A DNA stretch of 64,000 nt from assembly GCF_947179515.1 (NCBI RefSeq), contig NC_067478.1, positions 27,112,605 to 27,176,604 on the forward strand. Reading direction: 5' to 3'. This document shows positions 9,889 through 18,560 of this stretch, one piece after another. Every line of letters starts with the position of its first letter. Within the stretch, counting starts at the first letter, position 1. The DNA is from Apodemus sylvaticus. Its lineage: Eukaryota > Chordata > Mammalia > Rodentia > Muridae. The position numbers and the translations under genes were made by a program. Under the pieces are notes generated by a model. The model saw only the letters and a list, made by a program, of their open reading frames with translations, was not told the origin of the DNA and made no database searches.

Positions 9889-9972
9889 ATACATGTTACT
9901 CTATATATCTGTATATAACATGTATATGTAACACATGATACATGTATACAGATATATACATGTGTTACTGAA
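9889..9972. repeat. AT-rich imperfect inverted repeat
   Basis: The left arm near 9902-9924 (TATATATCTGTATA..CATGTA) pairs with the right arm near 9940-9958 (TACATGTATACAGATATATA) with a 2-base bulge and a spacer of about 15 bases. It could extrude as a cruciform. It is made of alternating TA/CA dinucleotides, so it may derive from a decayed microsatellite. Confidence 0.7.
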
Positions 9973-10064
9973 TATGTGAACATATGACATGGTTATGAGT
10001 CTCCCAGGAGTGTCATGTGACAGTCCCGGCTCACTCTTGTCTCCGGCAGCTCTGGTGCTTTCTT

Positions 10065-10320
10065 GGAAACTGTATTGGTTCCTACTTTGAGTACTTGGTA
10101 CTGACACTTTTAGGAAGGCTTCGGAGGTGTGGCTTTACTGGAGAAAGTATGTCACTGTACTTTGAGAATTTAAAGACTTTTGCTGTTTGAGTTAGTAATC
10201 TATGCTTCCAGCTTTGTGTTTGAGACATGCGCCCTCAGCTGCCCCAGTACCCATGCCTGCCTCCTTCCGTGTTTCCCCACCATGATGGGCATGGCCTCTT
10301 AACCCTCTGGAGTTTATCAT
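10065..10320 (+). mobile_element. ERVL-MaLR solo LTR (MT/ORR1-like)
   Basis: Blocks in order: GGCTTCGGAGGTGTGGCTTT, GAGAATTTAAAGACTTTTGC (promoter-like), CTCAGCTGCC, CATGCCTGCCTCC, CCACCATGATGGGCATGG and CCTCTTAACCCTCTGGAG. No internal retroviral sequence is attached. An (AAC)n tract follows immediately. Confidence 0.75.
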
Positions 10321-10350
10321 AGCAACAACAACAACAACAACAACAATAAC
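10321..10350 (+). repeat. (AAC)n microsatellite
   Basis: About nine CAA/AAC trinucleotides with one ATA interruption, at the 3' edge of the MaLR LTR. Confidence 0.9.
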
Positions 10351-10439
10351 AAAACCAGTCTGTTACCTAAACAAAAGAAATAAAGAACAAAAAACAATAA
10401 TAAGAAAAAACCCACATCAACACTGAGACAGAATTAATA

Positions 10440-10690
10440 TGTCATGTAAAGCACATGCTTCAAGTGTATGATTCCATGTGATTTGATGAGTTTTAGATTA
10501 TTTATATGTAAATGATCACAACCACAGTCAATTTTAGAACATTTTTACCACCTCAAAAAGAAGCCCCTGACCTTCTGCTGTCACCTTCCCAGGTTCCCAC
10601 CTCATTCTAGCCCTCAGCAGTCACTGGAGTTTCTTCTCTATAATTTCCCTGCTCTGGAATCTCATGCATGGCACGGAATACTGATAAAGG
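10440..10690 (+). mobile_element. Ancient L1 (L1M-type) 3' UTR fragment
   Basis: The text GCTTCAAGTGTATGATTCCA, AACCACAGTCAATTTTAGAA, CATTTTTACCACCTCAAAAA and GAAGCCCCTGACC follows the conserved 3' UTR of old mammalian L1 elements. It has no coding content and predates the rodent-specific repeats. Confidence 0.65.
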
Positions 10691-12230
10691 CTCGAGCTAG
10701 AGTTCTCCCAGCCAGCTCTGCAGAGACGGTGGTGCAAGTGAGGGCCTGGTCTGGGAGGCCGACGGGAACCATGAGCAGCATCTGTTAGTACCTATTGTGA
10801 GGCCACACCCGTGCTCCATGATGAATCTCTTGGCTGCAAATAAGAACACTGAGCCACAATGGCTTACACGACAGAGACATTTCCTGTTGACAGGAAATCC
10901 AGAGATAGGTTGGTCTGACGTTGGACCATGTCTCACCCATGTGGCCCAGGACTTCCATATTTGTCTCCATCAACTTAGTGTAGCAACTTTTGTACCTAGA
11001 CTTCTCCTGTGTCTGTTGCAAGATTCTGTTGCTCTCCAAGGCACCATCTCAATATAATTGATTACAGAAGCATGCAGCTGCAAAGAAGGAATTTTATTTC
11101 CTGCATAACCTCCCTAGTGGAGCTTCTCTTGTGCGCCCCAGTCCTGGACCACAGTGCATTTCTCTGCCTTGGCTGCAAGGCAGGATGAGAGAGCACATCT
11201 TCGCCACTGTGAGCACTGCCAGCAAGAAAGACAGAAGGCGGGGCACACGATGCCATTTGTTGCAAAGGCACAAAGAGAGCCCTCCATAACTCATCCTCAC
11301 CCTGCAAAGGCGATCTTTCCAGAAGATGGGCATTTCTAATGGAGTCAAATGAGAGAGGGAAGACAAGAGAATGAAGACCAAGAGAAATGTGACCCTGTGT
11401 GTTTTACAAAATCCCCAGTAACTTACCTTCAACGGCCATGTTCTAGCTTCAGAGAAGATGCTGTTAGGTCGCAGAGCGAGAAGGGAGGGAATGGGATGTG
11501 GGAACGCTTAGAACCAGGCACAGGAGAGCAGTTTGGCACTGAGGTCAGATGACCAGATGACCGATGCACTGCAGGTAGTAAGCTGGACCCTCACAGTGGC
11601 GTTTGTCCTCACTAACACTGTCATGGTGGCAAAGCGTGAAGAGTGGAGCAAGATAAATGCAGCAGTGACAATTCATTTCCAACTCATGAATACGTTTGTT
11701 TAACATGGAGGGTCAAAGAAATGAGAGGAAAGTGACCCCAAACAAAGTTAATGTATGGCTCATTTAAATACACGTATTACGCTTAAAGTCAAAAGACCAA
11801 TGTCAGAGTGTGCAAAGGGTGTATTCGCAATAGATATCTTATGGGTGCCCAAATATTCTTGACATTGAAAAGAACAAATACTAATAAGAGACAAACAAAT
11901 CCACAGAAAAATAATGGAAGGATAAGGGCGAAAGCTCACAAGGAAGACACACAGATGTTCTCTACACCACCACCAACAACAACAACAAACAAAAAACAAA
12001 ATTTAACACAACGTGTTCACATTCGCCTATGCTGACATGGTAGAGCTTCCGATTCAAACTCTCCCATGATAGTAACACATAGTGAGGGTTTCCAGGTCCA
12101 GGCCCCTTTCGTACCTGCATATGAACTCACTTAATTCCACCAAAACTCTAATGGGCGGGACTTTATTATCGTCACTTGACCGGTGTGAAAAGTATCAAAA
12201 CTCTCGGCCCTGAAAACACAGCCAAGACAC
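10691..12230. other. Unclassified sequence, no gene seen
   Basis: Several overlapping frames of 80-112 codons lie at 10,785-11,432 on both strands, but none has a recognisable motif. The stretch near 10,830-10,960 resembles the edge of an old interspersed repeat (GGCTGCAAATAAGAACACTG followed by GGCTTACACGACAGAGA). No splice-bounded exon was identified. Confidence 0.35.
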
Positions 12231-12317
12231 CAGTCAGCGGGTGACAGTCAGCAGGTGACAGTCAGCAGGTGACAGTCAGCGGGTGACAGTCAGCAGGTGA
12301 CAGTCAGCAGGTGACAG
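12231..12317 (+). repeat. 14-bp minisatellite, six copies with ABBABB order
   Basis: Six head-to-tail copies of CAGTCAGC(G/A)GGTGA run from 12231 to 12314, plus three bases of a seventh. Copies 1 and 4 carry GGG where the others carry AGG, so the array has a 42-bp higher-order period. That suggests a three-unit block was duplicated once. There is no coding frame of note. Confidence 0.97.
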
Positions 12318-12605
12318 GCTCAACCTTGGTGAGTTTGGCTTCAGAGCCCATGGTCTAAAGTGCTAGACATGAGGCCAGCCAGGAGAATGTCACATTTGCA
12401 ACTGAGATTCATGAAACTAAAAGAATGACAATATCCAGTAGTGACATCTAGAGCAAGAGGGAAGACCGTGACTCATTGCCAGGGGGAGTGTGACTTATTT
12501 CTACTTCGGGGCAAATTATCTATTTAAAATTTAAGACATATGAAATGAAAAACGATCATTCTCGTCTTGGACAGTGTCTTCAATAGAAATTAAAACGTGA
12601 AAATA

Positions 12606-12640
12606 ATCGCTTCTCGGCCTTTTGGCTAAGATCAAGTGTA
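12606..12640 (+). pseudogene. Truncated U2 snRNA retropseudogene
   Basis: The 35 bases from ATCGCTTCTCGG through TTTTGGCTAAGATCAAGTGTA match the 5' end of vertebrate U2 snRNA, including the branch-point region and the stem-loop I segment. It stops before the rest of the RNA. It is flanked by the exact 14-base repeat AAAACGTGAAAATA (12592-12605; 12640-12653, sharing one A with the insert end). The left copy is preceded by TT, giving TT/AAAA, the L1 endonuclease target. There is no poly(A) and no snRNA promoter upstream. It is non-functional, inserted through L1 machinery from a 3'-truncated U2 cDNA. Confidence 0.93.
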
Positions 12641-12815
12641 AAACGTGAAAATAGAAACAAAACATGATTGTTTTGACAGAATAACTTTTTTTTAGCTCCT
12701 AGAAATAAACCTATTTGTTTATCAGTTATGTCTGTTACATGACATGTGATCAGCCAAACCAAGATTTATTACCCTCAATATCAATCAGCCTTGGTCCATT
12801 ACAATATCTTTACGG

Positions 12816-13040
12816 GTTGGAGAGGAGGCCTAGTGGTTAATAGCAATGGCTGCTCTTCCACAGGACCCTGACTCAATTTCCAGCACCCACACGGTACCTC
12901 ACAAACATCTGTAACTCCAGTTATGGGGGGGCACCCGAAAACCTCTTCTGACCTCAGCAGGCACCAGGCAACACCTGTGGTACATAGATGTACATACAAA
13001 CAAAACACCCACACATATAAAATAAATATTTAAATTAAAA
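12816..13040 (+). mobile_element. B3 SINE
   Basis: Head GGTTGGAGAGGAGGCCTAGTG, body TGGCTGCTCTTCCACAGGAC, TTTCCAGCACCCACACGG and CTGTAACTCCAGTTATGGGG, and tail CCCACACATATAAAATAAAT. It is essentially full length and moderately diverged. Confidence 0.9.
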
Positions 13041-13174
13041 ATTATTTCAGTTTTTATATAAATTTTCAATACATTTCATCTCTCTAGTCAACAGAAAGAC
13101 AATATTACATTGTTTCTTATAAACAGAGATTTTTTTTTCTGTTCTTTTTTTGTTAAGTTTAAAAAAAAATTTTT

Positions 13175-13285
13175 TTTTCAAGACAGGCTTTGACTCTGTA
13201 GCCCAGGCTATCCTGGAACTCACTATATAGATCAGGCTGGCCTTGTAATTGTGACAATCTTTCTGCCTTCCAAGCCACATGTCAC
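13175..13285 (-). mobile_element. B1 SINE, minus strand, truncated
   Basis: Reverse-complement B1: a T-rich tail, then CAAGACAGGCTTTGACTCTG, TAGCCCAGGCTATCCTGGAA and CAGGCTGGCCTTG. It ends early after CTGCCTTCCAAGCCAC without the head. Old copy. Confidence 0.8.
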
Positions 13286-13834
13286 CCAGATGTTGTCATA
13301 AAATAATAAACACGACAACAAAATACTGTATTACTTTCTAGTTAGCACTACCCACAGAGAGTTATCATCCCGGGCTAAGCTCTCCACACAGCAGCGGAAT
13401 CTCAGGCACCTGCCATTTGATTCCGTGTCTTTAATGGCTGTTGTGGATGTAACCCCACAGGGCTAAGCATCTCAGTGCTCTGGAAACACATGAAAATAGC
13501 TCATTTTTACTCCGAAGGGATACTCACTCAGTGAAATGTACAACTGTTGGGAAGTGAGGTTGACTCTAACAAAGACCCCCTTGTATGTGCACCGACGCCG
13601 CTTCAGAATGTGCACAGACAAGGTGGACATCTCAGCCACAGGAAACTGCCGTGTTGGTCTGTGGTCTCCAGTTGGCATTTTAATACAATGTTGTTCAATC
13701 TAACAGACCCTCAAGGATGCCAACGTGGATTACGGAAAGGGATAAGAAAATAGAAGTTCTTTTATTGCTTTTATTTGGGAGTATGGATTACTTTTGGATT
13801 TTTCACAATTCTAATAAAAATTTATAAGAGGTTT
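13286..13834. other. Unique sequence, no gene seen
   Basis: Two opposing 68-codon frames occur at 13,472-13,753, with no motif. No repeats recognised. Confidence 0.35.
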
Positions 13835-14022
13835 TGTTGTTGTTTATTTGTTAGTTGTTTTTGTTTGTTTGTTTGTTTGTTTGTTTGTTTTGTTTGTTTT
13901 GAGGCAAGGTTTCTCTGTGTAGCCCTGGCTGTCGGGGAACTCACTCTGCAGACCTGGAACTCAGAGATCTACCTGTCTTCCAAGTGCTGGGACTAAGGGT
14001 GAGCGCCGCCACCGCCTAGCTA
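13835..14022 (-). mobile_element. B1 SINE, minus strand, with (GTTT)n tail
   Basis: The (TTTG)n tract at 13,847-13,900 is the complement of the SINE A-rich tail. It is followed by GAGGCAAGGTTTCTCTGTGT, AGCCCTGGCTGTCGGGGAAC and AAGTGCTGGGACTAAGGGTG up to CGCCACCGCCTAGC. Nearly full length, with one internal deletion. Confidence 0.9.
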
Positions 14023-14635
14023 TTTGTAAAAAATCATAAAAAGAAACTGCAAGTTTAGTCTGAGCCTTCATAAGCTACCAAGAAGCCGCTAGTCTGAGTC
14101 AGGGCAAATCACCTCCTGGGGAGTGGGTGGGAGGGGCTTGGGGGAGGGGTTAGGCTGGAGGGATAGGGAGGAGGGGGTGTTCTGACGTGCTTGGGTCACG
14201 CTCAGCTGGGCAGGACCATTCCTGGCCCCTGTGTAGCAGTGCAGTGGTGTCTCGCCCCTACCTACCCCGCCCCGGAATGTTGTCAAACATTCCACAGGAG
14301 ACAAAAATCACCTCTGCCTGAGAACCTCAAGTTTCTCATCAGTGAAGAAAAACCCAGAGCCCTCGGTTCTCTGCCTTCTTCAATGCTGACGCTGTAAATC
14401 TGTTTATAAGGGCTGTTTTCACCAAAGCCACTAGAGGGAACACTGCTGTACTGAACACAAACAACATCGGGAGCAGGCGGAGACTGAGTCTCCATCTGCG
14501 AGGGCTGGTATCTGCTTCAGATACTCTGACTGTAATAGTCTCTGATGTTGGGACTGATGACCTTGCACCTTGAGGCACAAAGCGCCGCTGGTCTTGTGCT
14601 TTCCTGGTGTTTTCACATAACGGGGAGAACATAAT
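14023..14635. other. Unique sequence, no gene seen
   Basis: A 163-codon minus frame (14,339-14,830) extends from the B1 into this stretch. About half of it is translated SINE and poly(A), so it is not taken as a gene. A G-rich patch lies near 14,118-14,180. Confidence 0.4.
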
Positions 14636-14648
14636 GGTCTTGGCTTTT

Positions 14649-14838
14649 TTTGTTTGCTTGTTTATTTTTGTTTTGTTTTTGCTTTTTGAATTTGTTTTTT
14701 TCAAGACAGGGTTTCTCTGTGTAGACCTGGCTGTCCTGGAGCTCACTCTGTAGACCAGGCTGGCCTCAAACTCAGAAATCCACCTGCCTCTGCCTCCCAG
14801 AGTGCTGGGATTACAAGCCTGTGCTACCACCGCCCGGC
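14649..14838 (-). mobile_element. B1 SINE, minus strand, with intact target-site duplication
   Basis: A T-rich tail (14,649-14,700) is followed by full-length reverse B1 ending in CACCGCCCGGC. The 13-base repeat GGTCTTGGCTTTT at 14,636-14,648 and 14,839-14,851 flanks it exactly. B1 head and body are well preserved, indicating a fairly recent rodent insertion. Confidence 0.95.
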
Positions 14839-14959
14839 GGTCTTGGCTTTTAAAAATATTCTTCCTAAGGCAGTCAGATGAATCATCCTTCTAAAAAAAT
14901 TGATTTCCACGAGGGAAGCCTGTGCACCATTTATGCTAGGAGGCAGAGACCCTAGTTCT

Positions 14960-15070
14960 CTTCTTGGTCCTGACAATTCCAAGCTGTGTGAGGTTGGTCA
15001 AGTTCCTTGACCTCTCTGGTTTCATATATCACAGAGCCGAGGAGACCGAGTCTAATACATTTAATAACTT
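14960..15070 (+). mobile_element. MIR-like ancient SINE fragment
   Basis: CAAGCTGTGTGAGGTTGGTC followed by AAGTTCCTTGACCTCTCTGG matches the conserved MIR core (AGCTGTGTGACCTTGGGCAAGTTACTTAACCTCTCTG) with several changes. Ends are uncertain. Confidence 0.55.
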
Positions 15071-15519
15071 GTGAGATACGTGATCAAATAGGGATTTGAG
15101 TCTCGCCCACCTACTTCTTGGGGAAACCGAGAGCATAAAACAGGATGGGGTATGTGAGAGTCTCAGAGGATAGAGTATCCCATCGGAGTTCAGTGTAACT
15201 CAGAATGTGGGAACGGGGGAGACTGCTGTGAGGAGCCCAGGGAGGAGGGGCGTGGTTCCTGGTCCTTCCTGCTTGATGGGCTCTAGCTCTGGAACTGGGT
15301 TTTCCCCTTCATGATAGAAATGGCAGTGTTCTCTGCCTCTTAGGAGTTACTTAAATAACTCAATAAAAGAAAAGGACATTTTCCAACACACCCACCTTTG
15401 TCTTTCTCTCTTTCCTTTCCCTCCTGCTTGTCTCCCTCCCCTCCCTTTCTGTCTGTCCACCCCAATTCTCTCTCTCAGCATGGACAATCAAATCTAAGGC
15501 ATCATGCATGCAGGGTTAT
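15071..15519. other. Unique sequence with polypyrimidine tract
   Basis: No gene or frame of interest. Positions about 15,395-15,475 are a C/T-rich tract (CTTTCTCTCTTTCCTTTCCC and similar), able to act as a splice-acceptor-like or triplex-prone sequence, but there is no AG-bounded exon to go with it. Confidence 0.4.
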
Positions 15520-15985
15520 CTGCCGTAAACAGAGCAGTGTGGTACCAGCATAAGGATTCCCAGGTTGACGGGTGAAAATTAAAAGATAAGAAATAAAATC
15601 ACTAATACTAAGATCAATCGATTTCTCACAAAGAAGTGAAGACACGCCAACAGGGAAGATACCAGAGCGCCTTTTAAATAAACCCTATTTTAGGCCAGTT
15701 TGAGAACAGCCTTTTCAATAAGCGATGCTGGGACAAGCCAGGCATACACACTGAAAGCTCTGAACTTGGAATTCTACCTCACACCACCTAAAACGATTCA
15801 CAGAGCTAAGCGTTTACCGCTAAGGCTGCTGCAGGAAACTCAGGTGGGCGTCTTCGTGTCCTTGGGTTAGACAAAGGTTTCTCAACCATGACACAAAAAG
15901 CACCAGCAACAAAAGAGAGCAGGAATCAGCACTTCTCCAGAACATAAAGCTCATGTGCTTCAGGTAACATCAAGACGTGGAGAAA
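15520..15985 (+). mobile_element. Ancient L1 ORF2 fragment, piece 1
   Basis: Wording from L1 ORF2: AACAGAGCAGTGTGGTACCAGC, CTTTTCAATAAGCGATGCTG, CCTCACACCACCTAAA and AAAAAGCACCAGCAACAAAA. It is collinear on the + strand with pieces at 16,585-16,957, 17,836-18,009 and 18,216-18,560. The reading frame is destroyed by stops and indels. Confidence 0.75.
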
Positions 15986-16200
15986 GATGGGGCTGGAGTG
16001 ATTGTCCCCTGTTATGAGCCTTGCTGATCTTACAGAGTGGTCGCATATAGGGAAGCTGACAGCAGGATGTGATTCCAGCACTGGAGGATCCTGCACCCTC
16101 TTCTGCCCTCGGTGGGCCTTGCACACAAAGGCGCACATACACTCACACAGATATGCACACAGACACATAAACAACAAAAACAACATTAAACTGCTTTTCA
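15986..16200 (+). mobile_element. B2/B3-family SINE in old L1
   Basis: A SINE-like head GGGGCTGGAGTGATTGTCC is followed by a body with GATTCCAGCACTGGAGGATC, CACCCTCTTCTGCCC and a CA-rich tail. It separates two collinear pieces of the old L1. The head is diverged. Confidence 0.65.
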
Positions 16201-16228
16201 GTAATAATAATAATAATAATAATAAAAC
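16201..16228 (+). repeat. (AAT)n microsatellite
   Basis: About eight AAT units between two SINEs, probably an expanded SINE tail. Confidence 0.92.
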
Positions 16229-16236
16229 CACGTGAC

Positions 16237-16443
16237 GGGCTGGAGAGATGGCTCAGGAGTGAAGGGCATTTTCAGTTCTTTTGGGAGACCTGAGTTTAAT
16301 TTCTAGTATGCCTATCAGGTGTCTCCCAACCATTTGTAATTTCAGCTTCAACACCCTGTTTTGACCTCTGAGAGCATCTGTACACATGTGATATTTACTC
16401 ATACAGACACACATATGCATGAATAAAAATGATAATAAATATA
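16237..16443 (+). mobile_element. B2/B3-family SINE
   Basis: A clear Pol III head GGGCTGGAGAGATGGCTCAG is followed by GAGACCTGAGTTTAATTTCT, GTAATTTCAGCTTC, TTTTGACCTCTGAGAGCATC and an A/T-rich tail. It is inserted within the ancient L1 complex. Confidence 0.85.
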
Positions 16444-16446
16444 TAG

Positions 16447-16575
16447 TTTTTTTTATTCTTTAATCTTTTTTTATAGTCCAGTCTTTATCCCCGCTCCTGG
16501 TCTGTCCTCTGACTGTTCCACATCCCATACCTCCTCTCCCTGTCTCCAAGAGGATGTCCCCACCCACCACCCAGA
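16447..16575 (-). mobile_element. L1 3' UTR fragment, minus strand
   Basis: The reverse complement of a rodent L1 3' UTR: TTATAGTCCAGTCTTTATCC, CTGTCCTCTGACTGTTCCAC, ATCCCATACCTCCTCTCCCT and GTCTCCAAGAGGATGTCCCC. It is opposite in orientation to the surrounding ancient L1 and so a separate, younger insertion. Confidence 0.75.
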
Positions 16576-16584
16576 CACAGGGAG

Positions 16585-16957
16585 ATAATGTGGGATATGA
16601 AGGATTTAGATCCAGGATAAACTTAAAATAGAAAGAACTTCTACACTCAAAGATAAGAAGGTACAATTTAAGGGTGGACAAAGGACTTAGACATTTCTCT
16701 AGAGAAGGTGTACAAATAGCCAACTAGCTCATGAAAAGATATGCTACATCGTCAGTCATTGGGTGGAAGCCACAATGGGATGTCATAGCTCATCTACTGG
16801 GATAGCTGTAATAAAAAGAGATGGTGAGACTAGGGCCATGGATACGGGAAAGTCAGAAACTTCATACATGACTGGTGGGAGCATCGAATGAGGTGGCATT
16901 TTGCAAAAACAGTTCAACAGTTCCTCAGAAATGTTAAGCCCAGAGTTTCCACACCAG
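16585..16957 (+). mobile_element. Ancient L1 ORF2 fragment, piece 2
   Basis: GGATTTAGATCCAGGATAAA, GGACTTAGACATTTCTCTAG, AGCTCATGAAAAGATATGCT and CATGACTGGTGGGAGCATCG follow the C-terminal ORF2 order of piece 1. It is interrupted at the right by a MaLR LTR. Confidence 0.75.
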
Positions 16958-17149
16958 CCACGTCATGGCTTGAAAACGAGATGTCCCTACAGGCTCAGAT
17001 GGTCCAGGTTTAGGTCCCCAGTGGGTGGCACTATTTTGGGAGGTTCTGGGAACTTCAGGAGGTGGGCCTCAGCTGGAGGAAGAAGGCAATGGGTGAGCCC
17101 TGGGGAGATCGTGTTGTTGCCCTTTGCTTATTCCAAGTCTTTTTAAAAT
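16958..17149 (+). mobile_element. MaLR (MLT/MT-like) LTR, left piece
   Basis: GGTTTAGGTCCCCAGTGGGT, GGCACTATTTTGGGAGGTTC, TGGGAACTTCAGGAGGTGGG and CAATGGGTGAGCCCTGGGGA are typical MaLR LTR blocks. The LTR resumes at 17,640, after a B4 SINE inserted in it. The whole LTR lies inside the ancient L1. Confidence 0.7.
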
Positions 17150-17638
17150 TGTTACTTATTATTTATCTTTGGTTTAGTTTTTGCATGTGTATCTGCATGG
17201 TGGTAGTATATGTGAGTGTGTGTGGACACATGTGGGGGTCATGTATGTGAGTGTGTGTGGACACATGTGGGGGTCATGTATGTGAGTGTGTGAGGACACA
17301 TGTGGGGGTCATGTATGTGAGTGTGTGTGGACACATGTGGGGGTCATGCGCACATGTGCACACAGACACATGAAAGCTTGAAGTTGGCATTGCCTTCCTC
17401 GGTCACTTTCCACTTCACTTACTGACTCACTGAACCTGCAGCTTGCGGGTATCAGCTGGTCGGAACAGCCCCAACCGTTCCTGCGTCTACCTCCCCAGCT
17501 CTGGGATTACAGATGGCTGCCACGCTTGCCTGCCTTCTGCTTTGCTTTGCTTTGCTTTGTTTTAAGATGGGTTTCAGGAATCCAAACTCTGGTTCTCATG
17601 CGTGCATGGCAAACAGTTGACCAATGGGGCCATCTCTC
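17150..17638 (-). mobile_element. B4 SINE, minus strand, with expanded tail
   Basis: The right half reads as reverse B4: CTACCTCCCCAGCTCTGGGA, TTACAGATGGCTGCCACGC, GTTCTCATGCGTGCATGGCA and GGGGCCATCTCTCCAGG (head). The left half is the tail, grown into a 35-bp tandem array (17,211-17,350). A short (TTTGC)n run sits at 17,541-17,560. Confidence 0.7.
17211..17350 (+). repeat. 35-bp minisatellite, four copies
   Basis: Exactly four contiguous 35-base units start at 17,211, 17,246, 17,281 and 17,316. Each begins TGTGAGTGTGTG and ends GGGGGTCATG plus two bases. The copies differ at only a few positions (for example TGAGG in copy 3, and a CG end in copy 4). It is embedded in the CA-rich tail of the reverse B4. 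Confidence 0.97.
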
Positions 17639-17639
17639 C

Positions 17640-17640
17640 A

Positions 17641-17680
<40 letters not shown>

Positions 17681-17835
17681 TTTCTGCCTGTCACATGTCC
17701 CTGGCACCCGGATGTTACGCAAGTACATGAGCCCAAGTAACCACGGGCCAAACCCTTTGAAACATGAGCCACAATGGGTCTTTTCTTAAATTTTTTTCTA
17801 TCATATATTCATAGCAATGATGAAAGTTAACTAAC
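17640..17835 (+). mobile_element. MaLR LTR, right piece, with (CT)n
   Basis: A (CT)18 microsatellite at 17,643-17,678 starts this piece. It is followed by CTTTCTGCCTGTCACATGTC, AAACCCTTTGAAACATGAGC and TCATAGCAATGATGAAAGTTA ending in ACTAACA, the usual 3' end of this LTR class. The LTR promoter region has been lost to the B4 insertion and microsatellite growth. Confidence 0.65.
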
Positions 17836-17916
17836 ATGGCTCAGCAATCATACCCCTTGGTATCTGTCCAAGAGAAACAAAAGCTTAAGTACATGCTCAC
17901 TCTCATGTGCATGAGT

Positions 17917-17954
<38 letters not shown>

Positions 17955-18009
17955 CCCATCAACAATAACCTTGCACACCAAAGTCCAAGACAATATTGTT
18001 CATGATAGT
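17836..18009 (+). mobile_element. Ancient L1 ORF2 fragment, piece 3, with (AC)n
   Basis: GCAATCATACCCCTTGGTAT and ATTGTTCATGATAGTTTAGA are ORF2 C-terminal blocks. An (AC)n tract of about 17 units at 17,919-17,952 interrupts them. The 114-codon frame here translates the microsatellite and a later SINE and is not a gene. Confidence 0.65.
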
Positions 18010-18215
18010 TTAGAAGTGAGCTGTTCCTGTGTCACAGACCTGCAGTCTCAGCAGCTCAGGAGGCTGATGTACAAGAGATCTCTCAGTTCAAAGTCAGCTG
18101 AGGACACGAGTGAATTCAAGCCCAAATGCTGGGGCTATAGCCCAGTGGTAGACACTTGCCTGGCTTGTGTGAGACTCTAGGTTCCATCTTCAGTATTGTA
18201 CAAAGAAACAGGTGG
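18010..18215 (+). mobile_element. B1-ID composite SINE (ID_B1/B4 type)
   Basis: A B1-like left part (CTGCAGTCTCAGCAGCTCAG, GAGGCTGATGTACAAGAGAT) is joined to an ID-like right part (TGGGGCTATAGCCCAGTGGT, GCCTGGCTTGTGTGAGACTC). This is the dimer arrangement of composite rodent SINEs, inserted in the ancient L1. Confidence 0.7.
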
Positions 18216-18560
18216 GAGGATTCTAACTTTCATCCACCGATTCAAGGATAATAAACGAAATGTCTCATACTCATGCAGCAGAATATTCTTCGGATTTAAA
18301 AGGAATATAGGCATGGAAATATTCTACAACATGGACACATGAAGGCGCTGTGCTAAGCGAAAGAAGCCAATCAGGACGAACTGCATAATCCCATCTGTGT
18401 GAACCGCCAGAGGAGGGGAACCCCTAGGACTGGAAGGGACATTGGCTAAAATGCACAATGTTTCTCTTTGGGGGAGATGTGTGACAAAAATGTTGTAAAA
18501 GTAGATTATGAGTATGAAAATCTGCTAAATATATGTAAATACATTAAAAATCCATCAAAT
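18216..18560 (+). mobile_element. Ancient L1 3' end fragment, piece 4
   Basis: Text such as AACGAAATGTCTCATACTCA, GCAGAATATTCTTCGGATTT, ACATGGACACATGAAGGCGC and AAGCGAAAGAAGCCAATCAG follows the L1 end, where the usual wording is AATGGAATACTACTCAGC ... GAGTGAAGTAAGCCAGTCAG. It completes the broken ancient element. Confidence 0.7.

Noticed and set aside
12606..12640. A functional U2 snRNA gene
   Set aside because: Only the first 35 nucleotides are present, there is no snRNA promoter element upstream, no Sm site or 3' box, and target-site duplications show retrotransposition.
14339..14830. 163-codon minus-strand ORF as a gene
   Set aside because: Its N-terminal half is translated reverse B1 and poly(A) (MVAQACNPSTLGGRG is the usual B1 translation).
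17211..17350. CRISPR-like array of 35-bp repeats
   Set aside because: Units are contiguous without spacers, and the context is mammalian SINE/LTR DNA; this is a minisatellite.
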